Positions 8,731 through 17,689 are shown, counted from the first letter of the stretch. The stretch: 54,478 bases of DNA from Planktothrix tepida PCC 9214 (GCF_900009145.1 NZ_LN889800.1:1-54478); one strand, 5' to 3'. Notes: a model not told the origin generated them from the letters alone. Numbers and translations: made by a program.

Positions 8731-10083
8731 ATGTTATCACTAGAAACACTGGATTCTTTAATTGCTGGAAGTATTTTTGTCGGAGTTATTATTCTGATCA
8801 TGGGAGAGTGGTTACACCTCACCATTGCAGCATTTTTAGGATCTCTCCTCCTGATCTTTTTCCACGTCATGAGTTTAACTGAAGCTGTTCACTATATTAG
8901 TCGTAGTTATGCAACTTTAGCTTTGTTTTTTGGCGTGATGATTTTAGTTAGAGCCTTTGAACCCACTAAAATTTTTGAGTATTTAGCGGTTAAAATGATT
9001 TGGTTAGCCAAGGGAGAAGGGAAACGATTACTATTAGGAATAGTAGCGTTAACTACCCCCATTTGTGCTATGTTACCCAACGCCACAACGGTAATGTTAT
9101 TAGCACCTTTAATTCCTCCCATTGCTCAGGATGTAGGCATTGATTTTGTCCCTTTATTAATTTTAATGGTTTTCATTGCCAATAGTTCAGGATTATTAAC
9201 CTTAGTGGGAGATCCAGCCACATTTATTGTCGGAGATTCGATTAATATTAGCTTCGTAGATTATCTACAACGCTTGAGTATTGGAGGAGCATTAGCAGTT
9301 GTTAGCGTGGTGATTTTATTGCCTATTTTATTTCGTAAAACCTGGAATACTAAATTTGAACATTTAGAAGATTTACCCCATCCGCAAATTAATCATCCTC
9401 GAACTTTAGCAATGGGGGGATTAATTATGGCTTTTGTTTTAACCTTTTTTGTCATTGGAGAAACCCTACCCGTTCCCATTTCTCCGGCGGCGGTGGCGTT
9501 ATTAGGAGCCGCTTTAGCCTTAATGTTAGCCCATCACAGTAAAATTGATACGGTTAATCATATTTTGCGGGATTTAGACTGGAGTACCTTAATTTTCTTC
9601 ATGTCAATTTTTGTCTTAATTGGAGGATTAGAAAAAACAGGAGTCATTAACAGTTTATCAGGACTTCTAGCAATTATTTTAGGAAAAAATATCGCTCTGG
9701 GTTCAATTTTACTATTATTAACAGTAGGAATTATTTCTAGTGTTGTGCCAAATATTCCCTTAGTTGTGGCGATGGTTCCTTTGTTAAAGCAATATTTAGT
9801 TAATGTGGGATTTGTGGGCGCAGAAGTGCTTGACCCTGCTTTTAACGGACAGTTTCCCCCGGAAGTATTACCACTATTTTATGCAATGATGTATGGAGCA
9901 ACATTAGGAGGAAATGGCACATTAGTGGGGGCTTCTTCTAATATTGTTGCGGCGGGAATTTCTGAACAACATGGACGAACCATTTCGTTTAAAACCTTTC
10001 TTCGGTATGGGATTCCGGTAATGGTTGTCCAATTGCTAATGGCGATTTTATATGTTACGGTTGTGTTTCTAATTAAAGGTTAA
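8731..10083 (+). CDS. ArsB/NhaD family (ion transporter superfamily) permease
   Basis: The product has 450 aa of almost entirely hydrophobic sequence, with about 11-12 membrane segments. TPICAMLPNATTVMLLAPL (about residues 110-128) and SSGLLTLVGDPATFIVG (about 151-167) are the duplicated re-entrant hairpin motifs of the IT superfamily (ArsB, NhaD, P protein), and GATLGGNGTLVGASSN near the C-terminus is the second half. Members move anions such as arsenite or act as sodium/proton antiporters. Position behind a CPA2 antiporter and c-di-AMP riboswitch favours ion homeostasis. The substrate cannot be read from the sequence. The stop overlaps the convergent cyclase gene by 4 bp. Confidence 0.87.
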   Translation: MLSLETLDSLIAGSIFVGVIILIMGEWLHLTIAAFLGSLLLIFFHVMSLTEAVHYISRSYATLALFFGVMILVRAFEPTKIFEYLAVKMIWLAKGEGKRLLLGIVALTTPICAMLPNATTVMLLAPLIPPIAQDVGIDFVPLLILMVFIANSSGLLTLVGDPATFIVGDSINISFVDYLQRLSIGGALAVVSVVILLPILFRKTWNTKFEHLEDLPHPQINHPRTLAMGGLIMAFVLTFFVIGETLPVPISPAAVALLGAALALMLAHHSKIDTVNHILRDLDWSTLIFFMSIFVLIGGLEKTGVINSLSGLLAIILGKNIALGSILLLLTVGIISSVVPNIPLVVAMVPLLKQYLVNVGFVGAEVLDPAFNGQFPPEVLPLFYAMMYGATLGGNGTLVGASSNIVAAGISEQHGRTISFKTFLRYGIPVMVVQLLMAILYVTVVFLIKG

Positions 10084-12104
10084 TTCATGATTTCTGTAGG
10101 AATGGGAGGAGAAACTTCTACTTTTTTCCACTCTAAAACCGCATAAACTTCTACAGGTTGTTTACGACCTTTAACTTTGACTTCCCCTAAACTTTTCAAA
10201 ATAATATCTTGATGAGTTTCTATAGCAGCAGCCGTTGATTCATTAATTAAAATATTATATTCAGGATATTCTTTAGTTAAGGTTTCCAAACGTGCCGCCA
10301 CATTCACCGCATCGCCAATCACCGTATATAATAACCGTTCTAAAGAGCCAATTTGTCCCGCAACCACTTCTCCACTACTAATGCCAATTCCCGCATGAAT
10401 GGGTACTTCCCCCCGTTGAATGCGCCGTTGATTCAATTCTCCCAAACGTTCACGCATGGTTAATGCAGCGGCCACTGACCGCCATTCTGTTTCTGCTGGG
10501 GATAAGGGTGCTCCAAAAATTACCACAATTGCATCGCCAATAAAATTATTTACATATCCTCCCCAAGGACGAATAGCTGCGGTCATTTCCGTTAAATATT
10601 CATTGAGAAATGCTACAACTTCCTGCGGTTTCATTTCTTCCGATAGGGTAGAAAAATTGCGAATATCACTAAATAAAACCGATACCCAACAGAGTTCTCC
10701 TCCTAATTGTAATTGACCTTGTAATAATTTTTCTCGCACTTCTGGCGAAACCACACGGCCAAAAATATCCCGTTCTCGTTCTCGTTCTCGCAGTCCCACA
10801 ATCATCTTATTAATCGCCTGGGCTAACACTTCTAATTCTTGACAGGTTTGAATCTCCAGTTTTGCCACTTCTAAATCCCCATTTTCAACGCGATAGGTTA
10901 CTTTCTGAATCTGTTTAATCGGTTTAACAAAAAATCGATCACTGACAACAATTCCTAAAGCCGTCGTTCCAATAATTAATGTGGTGATAAACACCAATAA
11001 AATTTTATTGTTTCTTTTAATTTGATCCATATATTTATCTTCAGGAATAACTGTTCCCACCAACCAATCTAATTTATTCATGGGAGTCAATGATATATAA
11101 TAAAATTTGTGGGTTTGGGGATCTTCGTAACCCCACTGTTGAGGGTATCTAACCATTTTTAAGTCAATTCCCCGTTTTTCTATAGTTTTGACAGCAAGCT
11201 GAAAAGCAGGATTTTTAGAGTATTTTAATAGCTTGAGTTGAGGTTGATCTTGACCTTTAATTTGAATGGGATTATGTTCATTGGGATCAGTAGAAGCAAT
11301 CATTTCCCCTTTAGAGTTAATGACGAAAACATCAATATTTCTACGTCCTTTTTGTTGTTCCTTTAAACGTTGAGAAATTTGTTTGAGTTCAAAACCGACA
11401 CCAATAATTCCTAACAATTCATCTCCTTGATAAAGGGTGACATTAGAATCAATCCCTGGTGTATTGGTTGAACGATAAACATAAACTGTCCAAGCCGCTT
11501 GACCCGGTGTTTTCAAAGCATCTTGATACCAAGGGCGATGAGGAGCATACCAATTCGGTTCTTCAATTTGAGTTGTTCCTATAAATTGGAGATCTTTTCC
11601 TATTAATTGATAACTATCCGTAGTTTTTACTGCTAATTTTTCATCGGGATACCATTGACGAAAATGAAGTTTTAATAAGTCTTGAGGATCTAGTTTAGAC
11701 CGATCATTTCCTACAGATAAACGTTGTGCGCCAACATAATTACCATTAGGATAGGCAAACTGAACAAAACTAAAATTTGGATTAGATTGCAAAACACTGA
11801 GAAAAAATTTATCTCGTTGTTGTGGATCATTAATATCAATTAAATTTCGAGTAATGGTACTCCCGATTAAATCTTGTGTATAGGATACATCTTGAAATAA
11901 ATCGGCAAATTCTTTAGAGGTTGATAGGGCAATTTCTTCATTAATTTGAGTCACAATCTGATCGATATTTTTTTTAGAAGTAAAGTACCAGGAAAAATAA
12001 ACAATTGCTGTAGTAAAACTGATCATTAACAGAATAAAACCTGTAAGCAGAGTTGTTAAACTGATGCTGGTTTCGATTCCCTGATTTTTGTGAATTCCTT
12101 TCAT
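10080..12104 (-). CDS. Membrane class III adenylate/guanylate cyclase with Cache and HAMP domains
   Basis: The product has 674 aa. The order is a membrane segment (about 17-41), an extracytoplasmic dCache-type sensor (about 45-365; it includes the typical PWYQDALK), a second membrane segment (about 367-387), HAMP (about 390-442), then a class III cyclase (about 470-660). Metal-binding Asp480 and Asp524 are present, as are the transition-state residues Asn601 and Arg605. The residue that selects the base is Asn520 (in NNFIGD), where adenylate cyclases normally have Lys and guanylate cyclases Glu. The partner position is Thr594. The product nucleotide is therefore uncertain. It is probably a receptor cyclase for an external small molecule. 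ATG at 12104. Confidence 0.9.
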   Translation of the reverse strand: MKGIHKNQGIETSISLTTLLTGFILLMISFTTAIVYFSWYFTSKKNIDQIVTQINEEIALSTSKEFADLFQDVSYTQDLIGSTITRNLIDINDPQQRDKFFLSVLQSNPNFSFVQFAYPNGNYVGAQRLSVGNDRSKLDPQDLLKLHFRQWYPDEKLAVKTTDSYQLIGKDLQFIGTTQIEEPNWYAPHRPWYQDALKTPGQAAWTVYVYRSTNTPGIDSNVTLYQGDELLGIIGVGFELKQISQRLKEQQKGRRNIDVFVINSKGEMIASTDPNEHNPIQIKGQDQPQLKLLKYSKNPAFQLAVKTIEKRGIDLKMVRYPQQWGYEDPQTHKFYYISLTPMNKLDWLVGTVIPEDKYMDQIKRNNKILLVFITTLIIGTTALGIVVSDRFFVKPIKQIQKVTYRVENGDLEVAKLEIQTCQELEVLAQAINKMIVGLRERERERDIFGRVVSPEVREKLLQGQLQLGGELCWVSVLFSDIRNFSTLSEEMKPQEVVAFLNEYLTEMTAAIRPWGGYVNNFIGDAIVVIFGAPLSPAETEWRSVAAALTMRERLGELNQRRIQRGEVPIHAGIGISSGEVVAGQIGSLERLLYTVIGDAVNVAARLETLTKEYPEYNILINESTAAAIETHQDIILKSLGEVKVKGRKQPVEVYAVLEWKKVEVSPPIPTEIMN

Positions 12105-12445
12105 GATGATCTGGCGATAGGATAGGGTGGATTAAAAAAATTCCATTCCTAGTATGTTGACTAGATTGGGATGATGGATCAAGTTACGGTGTTCTAACGG
12201 AAGAGTTTGAATGTAGATGCAGGAGTTGGTGGGGCTCTGTAAAATATAGTACCTAATTCATGAATGTGTGTAACCCTAAAATAAGTTTAATGAATCGATA
12301 CTGATCAAGTAAGGTCGCCTTAGAAGTTAAGATATAGTTTAGAGGCATCAAATTCAACCTAGGGAAATTTCTTCATAGGTATCCTTCTATACTAACAATG
12401 AGATATTTCAGGGGTGCTATATCGATACCAGGAGGGTGATTATCA
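12105..12445. other. Intergenic region between divergent cyclase and solute-binding protein genes
   Basis: 341 bp with no gene. It contains a GTAN8TAC match (listed separately) and ends with GGAGGG at 12431-12436, the ribosome binding site for the TTG start at 12446. No terminator or RNA gene was recognised. Confidence 0.5.
12379..12392 (+). promoter_or_regulatory. Candidate NtcA box
   Basis: GTA-TCCTTCTA-TAC matches the NtcA consensus GTAN8TAC exactly. A weak TATAT lies about 25 bp downstream, near the spacing of NtcA-activated promoters. The next gene pair looks like amino acid uptake, a plausible nitrogen-control target. The consensus occurs by chance roughly once per 3-4 kb, so this is only suggestive. 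Confidence 0.3.
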
Positions 12446-13663
12446 TTGAAAGCTCGATTCCATAAAATATTTAAAGGGAAAATTCTTAATGTTTTCTTCA
12501 TCATAGTGGTAGGAATTGGGATTTTGTTTCCATCCCTAACTTCATTCTCTCAAACTCATCAAGCTCCAGCCACAATCCGGGAAACAACAACGTTAGTAAC
12601 CGTCCCCTCTTCATCCCCCAATAATCCGGCTGCAAAACCCCCTGAATCAAATCCAGAACTCAGTTTAGGAACCTACGGAACTGCGGTTAAACAATTGCAA
12701 AAGCAACTCAAGCAAAATGGTTATTTTACAGGGCCAATTGATGGGATTTACGATCAAACAACTGAATTAGCTGTCTATAATTTTCAAATTAGTATGGGAT
12801 TATTGGCGGATGGGGTTGTAGGTCAAGAAACATTAAAATCTCTCAATAATTCTTCTCTATTGACTGCCTGGACTCCTGTATCAACTCCTCTAAATTCTTC
12901 CTCTAATCTTCCTCCCGATATTCAAGGAATTTTGGATCGAGGGATACTGGTTGTTGCGGTTTTAGGAACGGATAACCCGCCCTTTTTTAGCGAGAATTCC
13001 CAGGGTAAATTAACCGGATTAGATATTGATTTAGGTCAAGCCATTGCCACAGAATTAGGGGTTAAAGTTAAATTTGATCGGTCGGCAAAAGTTTTTAATG
13101 AAGTTGTAGATTTAGTGTATCAGCACAAAGCCGATATTGGCATCTCGAAATTAAGTATTAGTATGGCAAGGGCTAAAAAAGTGCTGTTTTCTTCTCCTTA
13201 TGTCAGTATGCGTCAAGGATTGTTGGTGAATCGTTTAGAATTAGCGAAGAAAGCTCAAAATAAACGTCCTGAAGAAGTTATTCAAAATTTAGATGGAAAA
13301 TTGGGAGTGATTAAGGGAACTCAATATGCGCTATTTTTTGCCAAAACTCGGTTTCCCCAGGCTCAAGTCGTTGAATTTGAAACTTGGGATGACGTTGTAG
13401 AAGCGGTGAAAAAAGGAGAAGTCCTAGCTGCTTATCGAGATGAATTAGAAGTGAAAAAAATTGTACTCGCTCAACCTGATTCAGCTTTAGATATTCAAAC
13501 CGTCGCTCTCACGGATACTAAGGATGCACTGGCGATGGTTATTCCCTGGGATTATGACCATTTCCTAGCGTTTGTCAATACTTATCTGGATCTCAATAAC
13601 TTAAACTATACTGTTGAACAGTTAATTAATAAATATCCAGATATTTTTAAGCAGGAATCCTAA
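12446..13663 (+). CDS. Peptidoglycan-binding domain fused to SBP_bac_3 solute-binding protein
   Basis: The product has 405 aa. A hydrophobic segment at about 14-34 is a signal peptide or anchor. A Ser/Pro-rich spacer leads to a PG_binding_1 domain (about 74-133: GTYGTAVKQLQKQL then GPIDGIYDQTTELAVYNFQ), which in known proteins holds the chain to peptidoglycan. Residues about 163-402 are an SBP_bac_3 periplasmic binding domain (GILVVAVLGTDNPPF, GLDIDLGQAIA, SISMARAKKVLFSSPY), the family that usually binds polar amino acids for ABC importers. The TTG start at 12446 is supported by GGAGGG 9 bp upstream; no ATG would keep the signal sequence. No ABC genes are present. The next gene, 39 bp on, is a secondary SLC1-type symporter, so this looks like a wall-tethered receptor for that transporter. 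Confidence 0.88.
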   Translation: MKARFHKIFKGKILNVFFIIVVGIGILFPSLTSFSQTHQAPATIRETTTLVTVPSSSPNNPAAKPPESNPELSLGTYGTAVKQLQKQLKQNGYFTGPIDGIYDQTTELAVYNFQISMGLLADGVVGQETLKSLNNSSLLTAWTPVSTPLNSSSNLPPDIQGILDRGILVVAVLGTDNPPFFSENSQGKLTGLDIDLGQAIATELGVKVKFDRSAKVFNEVVDLVYQHKADIGISKLSISMARAKKVLFSSPYVSMRQGLLVNRLELAKKAQNKRPEEVIQNLDGKLGVIKGTQYALFFAKTRFPQAQVVEFETWDDVVEAVKKGEVLAAYRDELEVKKIVLAQPDSALDIQTVALTDTKDALAMVIPWDYDHFLAFVNTYLDLNNLNYTVEQLINKYPDIFKQES

Positions 13664-13702
13664 ATTCGAGGAATTAATAATGGGACACAGGAGAGTCTAC
13701 CC

Positions 13703-15043
13703 ATGAAGTTATCAAAAAAAAAGAGTTTGAGATCTCAGGTTATTAATATTTTAAAGAATCCTTGGCTCCTGCTAATTAGCATTATTTTTTCCATTGCCAC
13801 AGGATTGTTAAAACCGTCCCTGGCTTTTCAACTTGAACCCATTGGTCAGATGTATTTAAGCTTGCTTAAAATGTGTGTTTTGCCGATTTTAATTTCAGCA
13901 ATTACAATGAGTATTGGGCGACTTATGGCTTCTAATAATGCGACAAAATCCATCAAACGCATTATGATTATCTTTCCGGTGTTAATGGTATTCATTGCCG
14001 TAACTGCAATATTAGTTGCTGGAATCACAAAACCGGGAACAGGTTTAAGTACAACAACCCTACAAAACCTGGGAATATTAGTGAATAAATCAGGAATTGA
14101 TTTAGAAGTCGCATTAAATCAACCTTTACCTCCCTTAAAAAATCAGCCTGGATTAGGGAGTTTTGTGATCAGTATGATTCCCGATAATATTTTTGATGCC
14201 CTGAGTAAAGGGGATACATTAAAGGTTTTATTTTTCTCGATTATTTTTGGGATTTCTTTGGGAATGGTTCAAGATAGCACCTCTGCATCTCAGGCTTTTT
14301 TAGATGGTTTAGAAATTATTTATCGCACCTTTAATAAATGGATTAGTTGGTTAACCTTGCTGCTGCCGTTTGGTTTATATGGTTTACTATCGGCTCAAAT
14401 TGCTCACACCGGATTAAACGTTGTGTTTGCCATGGTGAATTTTATTGCGGTGGCTGTTTTTACCTATTTATTAATTTATGCCGTGAGTACCATTTTGATT
14501 TGGGTGCGATCTCGATGTCCATTAAGTTATGTCTTCTCCATGGCTCAAGAACCCACAATTTTAGCCTTAGCAACCACAAATGCTTTAGCGTGTTTACCCT
14601 CAATGATTTCTACCATGAGTCAGGGTTTAAAATTTTCTCTACAAACCACAAACTTAGTTGTTCCTTTGGGGATCACGGTCGGTCGTTTTGGTCAAGTGGT
14701 TTATTTCACTTTGGCGAGTATCTTTGTTGCCCAACTGTATCAAATTTCGATTGGTGTATCGGGGTTAGCCATTATCATTGTCGGTTCGATTTTTGCTGGA
14801 ATGGCCAGTTCAGGGGCGACCGGAATTGTGACCTTAACGACCCTGAATGTTGTTCTTAGACCTTTGGGATTACCCTTAGAAGCCGCCTTAGTTTTATTTA
14901 TTGCCATTGACCCGATTATGGATCCCTTTCGGACATTATGTACGGTACATACGGGAATGGCAGCGACGGCTTTAATTGCGGATCAAGATCCTAATTTTTT
15001 TAGCTTAGAATCAGAATCTCAACAAGATTTGATTACCACTTAA
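13703..15043 (+). CDS. Divergent SLC1-family (dicarboxylate/amino acid:cation) symporter
   Basis: The product has 446 aa and eight membrane segments plus two hairpins, as in GltP/GltPh. PILISAITMSIGRLM and ASSGATGIVTLTTLNVVLRPLGLPL (positions 368-392) are clear family blocks. Two key sites differ by eye alignment with GltPh. The TM7 NMDGT motif is Gly-Arg-Phe-Gly-Gln (327-331). In TM8 the Asp pair (403, 407), Arg410 and Thr411 are kept, but the equivalents of Asn401 and Asp405 are Thr414 and Gly418. These are sodium-site residues, so coupling is probably not standard three-sodium transport. AGGAGA upstream of ATG at 13703 supports the start. It is paired with the solute-binding gene before it. 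Its 3' end overlaps convergent threonine synthase by 11 bp. Confidence 0.88.
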   Translation: MKLSKKKSLRSQVINILKNPWLLLISIIFSIATGLLKPSLAFQLEPIGQMYLSLLKMCVLPILISAITMSIGRLMASNNATKSIKRIMIIFPVLMVFIAVTAILVAGITKPGTGLSTTTLQNLGILVNKSGIDLEVALNQPLPPLKNQPGLGSFVISMIPDNIFDALSKGDTLKVLFFSIIFGISLGMVQDSTSASQAFLDGLEIIYRTFNKWISWLTLLLPFGLYGLLSAQIAHTGLNVVFAMVNFIAVAVFTYLLIYAVSTILIWVRSRCPLSYVFSMAQEPTILALATTNALACLPSMISTMSQGLKFSLQTTNLVVPLGITVGRFGQVVYFTLASIFVAQLYQISIGVSGLAIIIVGSIFAGMASSGATGIVTLTTLNVVLRPLGLPLEAALVLFIAIDPIMDPFRTLCTVHTGMAATALIADQDPNFFSLESESQQDLITT

Positions 15044-16253
15044 ACTGGGTTGACGCTTCTGGTGCAAATTCCTCGGTTAAAATCTGTTCTTCAACCGGAT
15101 AGGTATGACCCGAACAGTTAATCACCACTCGTTCTTGAGGTTGGATGATTCCCCGTTGAGCCAGTTTGATTAACCCAGCAAAAGCAACAGCCGTGGCAGG
15201 TTCCACAGAAATTCCTTCGGTTTGGGCTAACAGTCGAGTCACGGTATAGGCTTCAGCATCCGTTGCTTGTTCCATCGCTCCCCCATATTTCTGCATTAAA
15301 TCATAAAGCCAGCTATAGGCAAAACCCGGATTTCCTGTTGCTAAGGTGGCGATCGCCGTTTTTGGGTCTGTAACCGGAATGGCTTCCCGTTCACCTTTTT
15401 CAAAAGCTTGTACCATCGGGTTACAACCGGAGGATTGAATCATTCCCAAACGGGGCACTTTATCGACCATTCCTAACGCCATCATTTCCTCAAAACCTTT
15501 AACCACTCCAATGGGCCCCATGGCTCCACTCACCCCCTGAATAAACCAGTCTGGGGCTTGTCCGTGCAGTTGTTCGCCTAACTCCAGGGCCATTGTTTTC
15601 ATGCTTTCCCCACTGGTAAAGCTTTTCAAGCCACTATCTAAAAAAATCCCCTGATTTTGGGCAAATTCCGCAGCGACTTGTTTGGTTTGATCATAGGTTC
15701 CAGGGACTTTAACGACTTCTGCACCATATAATTGAATTTCTCGGATTTTTTCATCGGGGGTTAAACCTGACAGAAACGCCCAAAGTTTAATTCCCGCCCT
15801 AGCTGCATAAGCTGAATAGGAAATAGCCACATTTCCGGTTGAGGCTAAAACCATTTCTTTAATTCCCTGTTCCTTCATCACCGAAATGGTCACGGAAGCT
15901 TGTCGATCTTTAAAGGAACCTGTAGGGTTTTGACGTTCATCCTTAATATAAAGATAATCTAAACCGATTAACTTTCCGAAGCGTTGGGCCTGAATTAAGG
16001 GTGTCCAACCTTCTCCTAGGGTGACAATATGATTGGAATCAAATAAAGGTAAAAGTTCGTGATAGCGCCACAAACTGGGGTAACGAGTGGAAAGTTTGTC
16101 TTTCCAATGACAATGAACTAACTCTTCAAGATCATACTCGGCTTGAAGAATGGTTCCACCACACAGAGGACAGACAATGGATGCTTTTTGATAAGCGGTA
16201 ATCTGAGAACAATGGGTGCATTTCAAATGAATTTCTTTGGATTTTAAAAACAT
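15033..16253 (-). CDS. thrC: Threonine synthase with N-terminal zinc ribbon
   Basis: The product has 406 aa from the chosen start. A zinc-ribbon-like Cys4 motif (CTHC ... CPLC) occupies the first ~35 residues. The fold-type II PLP enzyme follows, with the PLP lysine in NPTGSFKDRQAS, the SGESMKTMALELGEQL region and the ATGNPGFAYSW segment. It converts O-phosphohomoserine to threonine in the cytosol. I chose the ATG at 16253 because AAAGGAATAAG lies directly upstream on the minus strand. An ATG six codons further up (16271) has no such site. The stop lies inside the end of the convergent symporter gene. Confidence 0.88.
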   Translation of the reverse strand: MFLKSKEIHLKCTHCSQITAYQKASIVCPLCGGTILQAEYDLEELVHCHWKDKLSTRYPSLWRYHELLPLFDSNHIVTLGEGWTPLIQAQRFGKLIGLDYLYIKDERQNPTGSFKDRQASVTISVMKEQGIKEMVLASTGNVAISYSAYAARAGIKLWAFLSGLTPDEKIREIQLYGAEVVKVPGTYDQTKQVAAEFAQNQGIFLDSGLKSFTSGESMKTMALELGEQLHGQAPDWFIQGVSGAMGPIGVVKGFEEMMALGMVDKVPRLGMIQSSGCNPMVQAFEKGEREAIPVTDPKTAIATLATGNPGFAYSWLYDLMQKYGGAMEQATDAEAYTVTRLLAQTEGISVEPATAVAFAGLIKLAQRGIIQPQERVVINCSGHTYPVEEQILTEEFAPEASTQFKW

Positions 16254-16810
16254 TCTTATTCCTTTGCACATAAAATTTAACCAAACTTACAATTAAGTTT
16301 CGACTGACAACAAAACTTAACAGGAAACCATTGACCCTGATTCACAATATTCTCTACTTTCAATTGTTACATTACGATTTGAGGGCTGTCAAAAAAACAA
16401 GTTTTATTGCCTCAATTGTGCAGCCGTCATGTTCTGGTTGACTATGAGTCCAATACCAACGCTATAACCTCCAACTCAGCAACTGGGTCGTGCTGTCTAC
16501 TAGCATTACAGAAGAGGGATAGGTACGTTTGTAAAGTTAGTCTAAGATTCACCCGGCAATTTTTGCCGAATTTAGTCCTATATTTCGATCAGATATTTAA
16601 AGTTCTCGTAAAGTTGCTGAAGAGCTATTGACAGTGAAGAGAATGCTTGCTTAACATTAAGAGGCAACAAGACAAGAAACTGTTAATAAGTTCCAGAAAA
16701 TTATCATCAGTTTATCTGAAAATTACTTAGCCAACATCACTGATTTGGTTGATGTTGGTACTTGATCGATTTGACTGATAAATCTGATTTAGATTAACCA
16801 GAGGGAAAAA
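16254..16810. other. Intergenic region with two hairpins upstream of the PEP-CTERM gene
   Basis: 557 bp between divergent genes, with no credible gene. The hairpin CGGCAA/TTGCCG lies at 16554-16568, and CCAACATCA (16731-16739) with TGATGTTGG (16750-16758) forms a second stem about 50 bp before the next start. AGAGGG at 16800-16805 is the ribosome binding site for the ATG at 16811. The function of the second hairpin is unknown; it would lie in the leader of the PEP-CTERM gene. Confidence 0.5.
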
Positions 16811-17689
16811 ATGAAACGATTCCAAAAAATTTCTACCGTTATTACTGCTATTGCCGCTCTCGGTATGATTGAAGCACCAGCATCAGCTTTTACCGTGACT
16901 CAAAATAATAATACTTCTGCTTTGCTGAATGCCCTTTTAGGAAACACCAATGGTTTAAGTAATTTTTCCACCAGTATCACCGGAAACGCCGATGCTTTTG
17001 GCTTGTTCCAAAATGATCCATTTGGGTTGAAATCTGGGATTGTGATGAGCACTGGGAGAGTAGTAGACTTACCCGGAGTGAACAGCAGCAGCGTATATAA
17101 CCCTGATTTAAGCACAAATTTTGGGCTATTCGGTGATACTCCTGGTAGTTATGACTTGGCTAAATTTGATATCAGCTTTCACGCTGACAGCACCGTAAAC
17201 AAGATATATTTCGAGTATGTCTTCGGTTCAGAAGAGTTTGTCGAGTATGGGGGAACCAGTTTCAATGATTCTTTTGAATTATTGCTTAACGGTGTAAACC
17301 TAGCGCAATTAAGTAACGGTCAAACTGTTACTATCAACAACCTTGTTAGTAACCCTAGTGGGCCGTTTCACCCAGACTATATCAACAATCCTGCTGGCCC
17401 AGGTACGGTAACAAAACTGGATGGCTACACGAAAAAGCTAACTTTTGAAGGTTTGCTAAAGCAGAACGACACAAATACTTTAAGCATCAAAATTAAAGAT
17501 CTCGCTGATGGGATTTATGATTCAGGGGTATTGCTTAAAGGTGGTTCTCTCGGAACCGTCAAACCACCTAAAGATGTTCCTGAACCCGGAACAATTATCG
17601 GCTTAGTCTTTGCGGCAGGAATAGCTGGTGTGGCTCGGCGTCTTCCATCGGGGCGGTTACACAGAACAGATAAATCTTCCAATTCTTGA
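16811..17689 (+). CDS. Choice-of-anchor L domain PEP-CTERM protein
   Basis: The product has 292 aa. A signal peptide ends at about residue 26 (EAPASA-FTV). The body matches the choice-of-anchor L domain: alternating short segments such as SGIVMSTGRVVDLPG and KIYFEYVFGSEEFVEYGG, then SFELLLNGV. The C-terminal sorting tail starts at about residue 256 with VPEPGT, then a hydrophobic segment and an Arg pair (GVARR). Exosortase is known to process such tails, so the product is predicted to be exported to the cell surface or extracellular matrix. About 15 residues follow the Arg pair, which is longer than the usual tail. The exosortase gene is not in this window. ATG with AGAGGG upstream. Confidence 0.9.
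   Translation: MKRFQKISTVITAIAALGMIEAPASAFTVTQNNNTSALLNALLGNTNGLSNFSTSITGNADAFGLFQNDPFGLKSGIVMSTGRVVDLPGVNSSSVYNPDLSTNFGLFGDTPGSYDLAKFDISFHADSTVNKIYFEYVFGSEEFVEYGGTSFNDSFELLLNGVNLAQLSNGQTVTINNLVSNPSGPFHPDYINNPAGPGTVTKLDGYTKKLTFEGLLKQNDTNTLSIKIKDLADGIYDSGVLLKGGSLGTVKPPKDVPEPGTIIGLVFAAGIAGVARRLPSGRLHRTDKSSNS

Noticed and set aside
16407-16631. A 74-codon ORF starting with TTG in the gap before the PEP-CTERM gene.
   Set aside because: No ribosome binding site, no recognisable domain, and composition like non-coding DNA.
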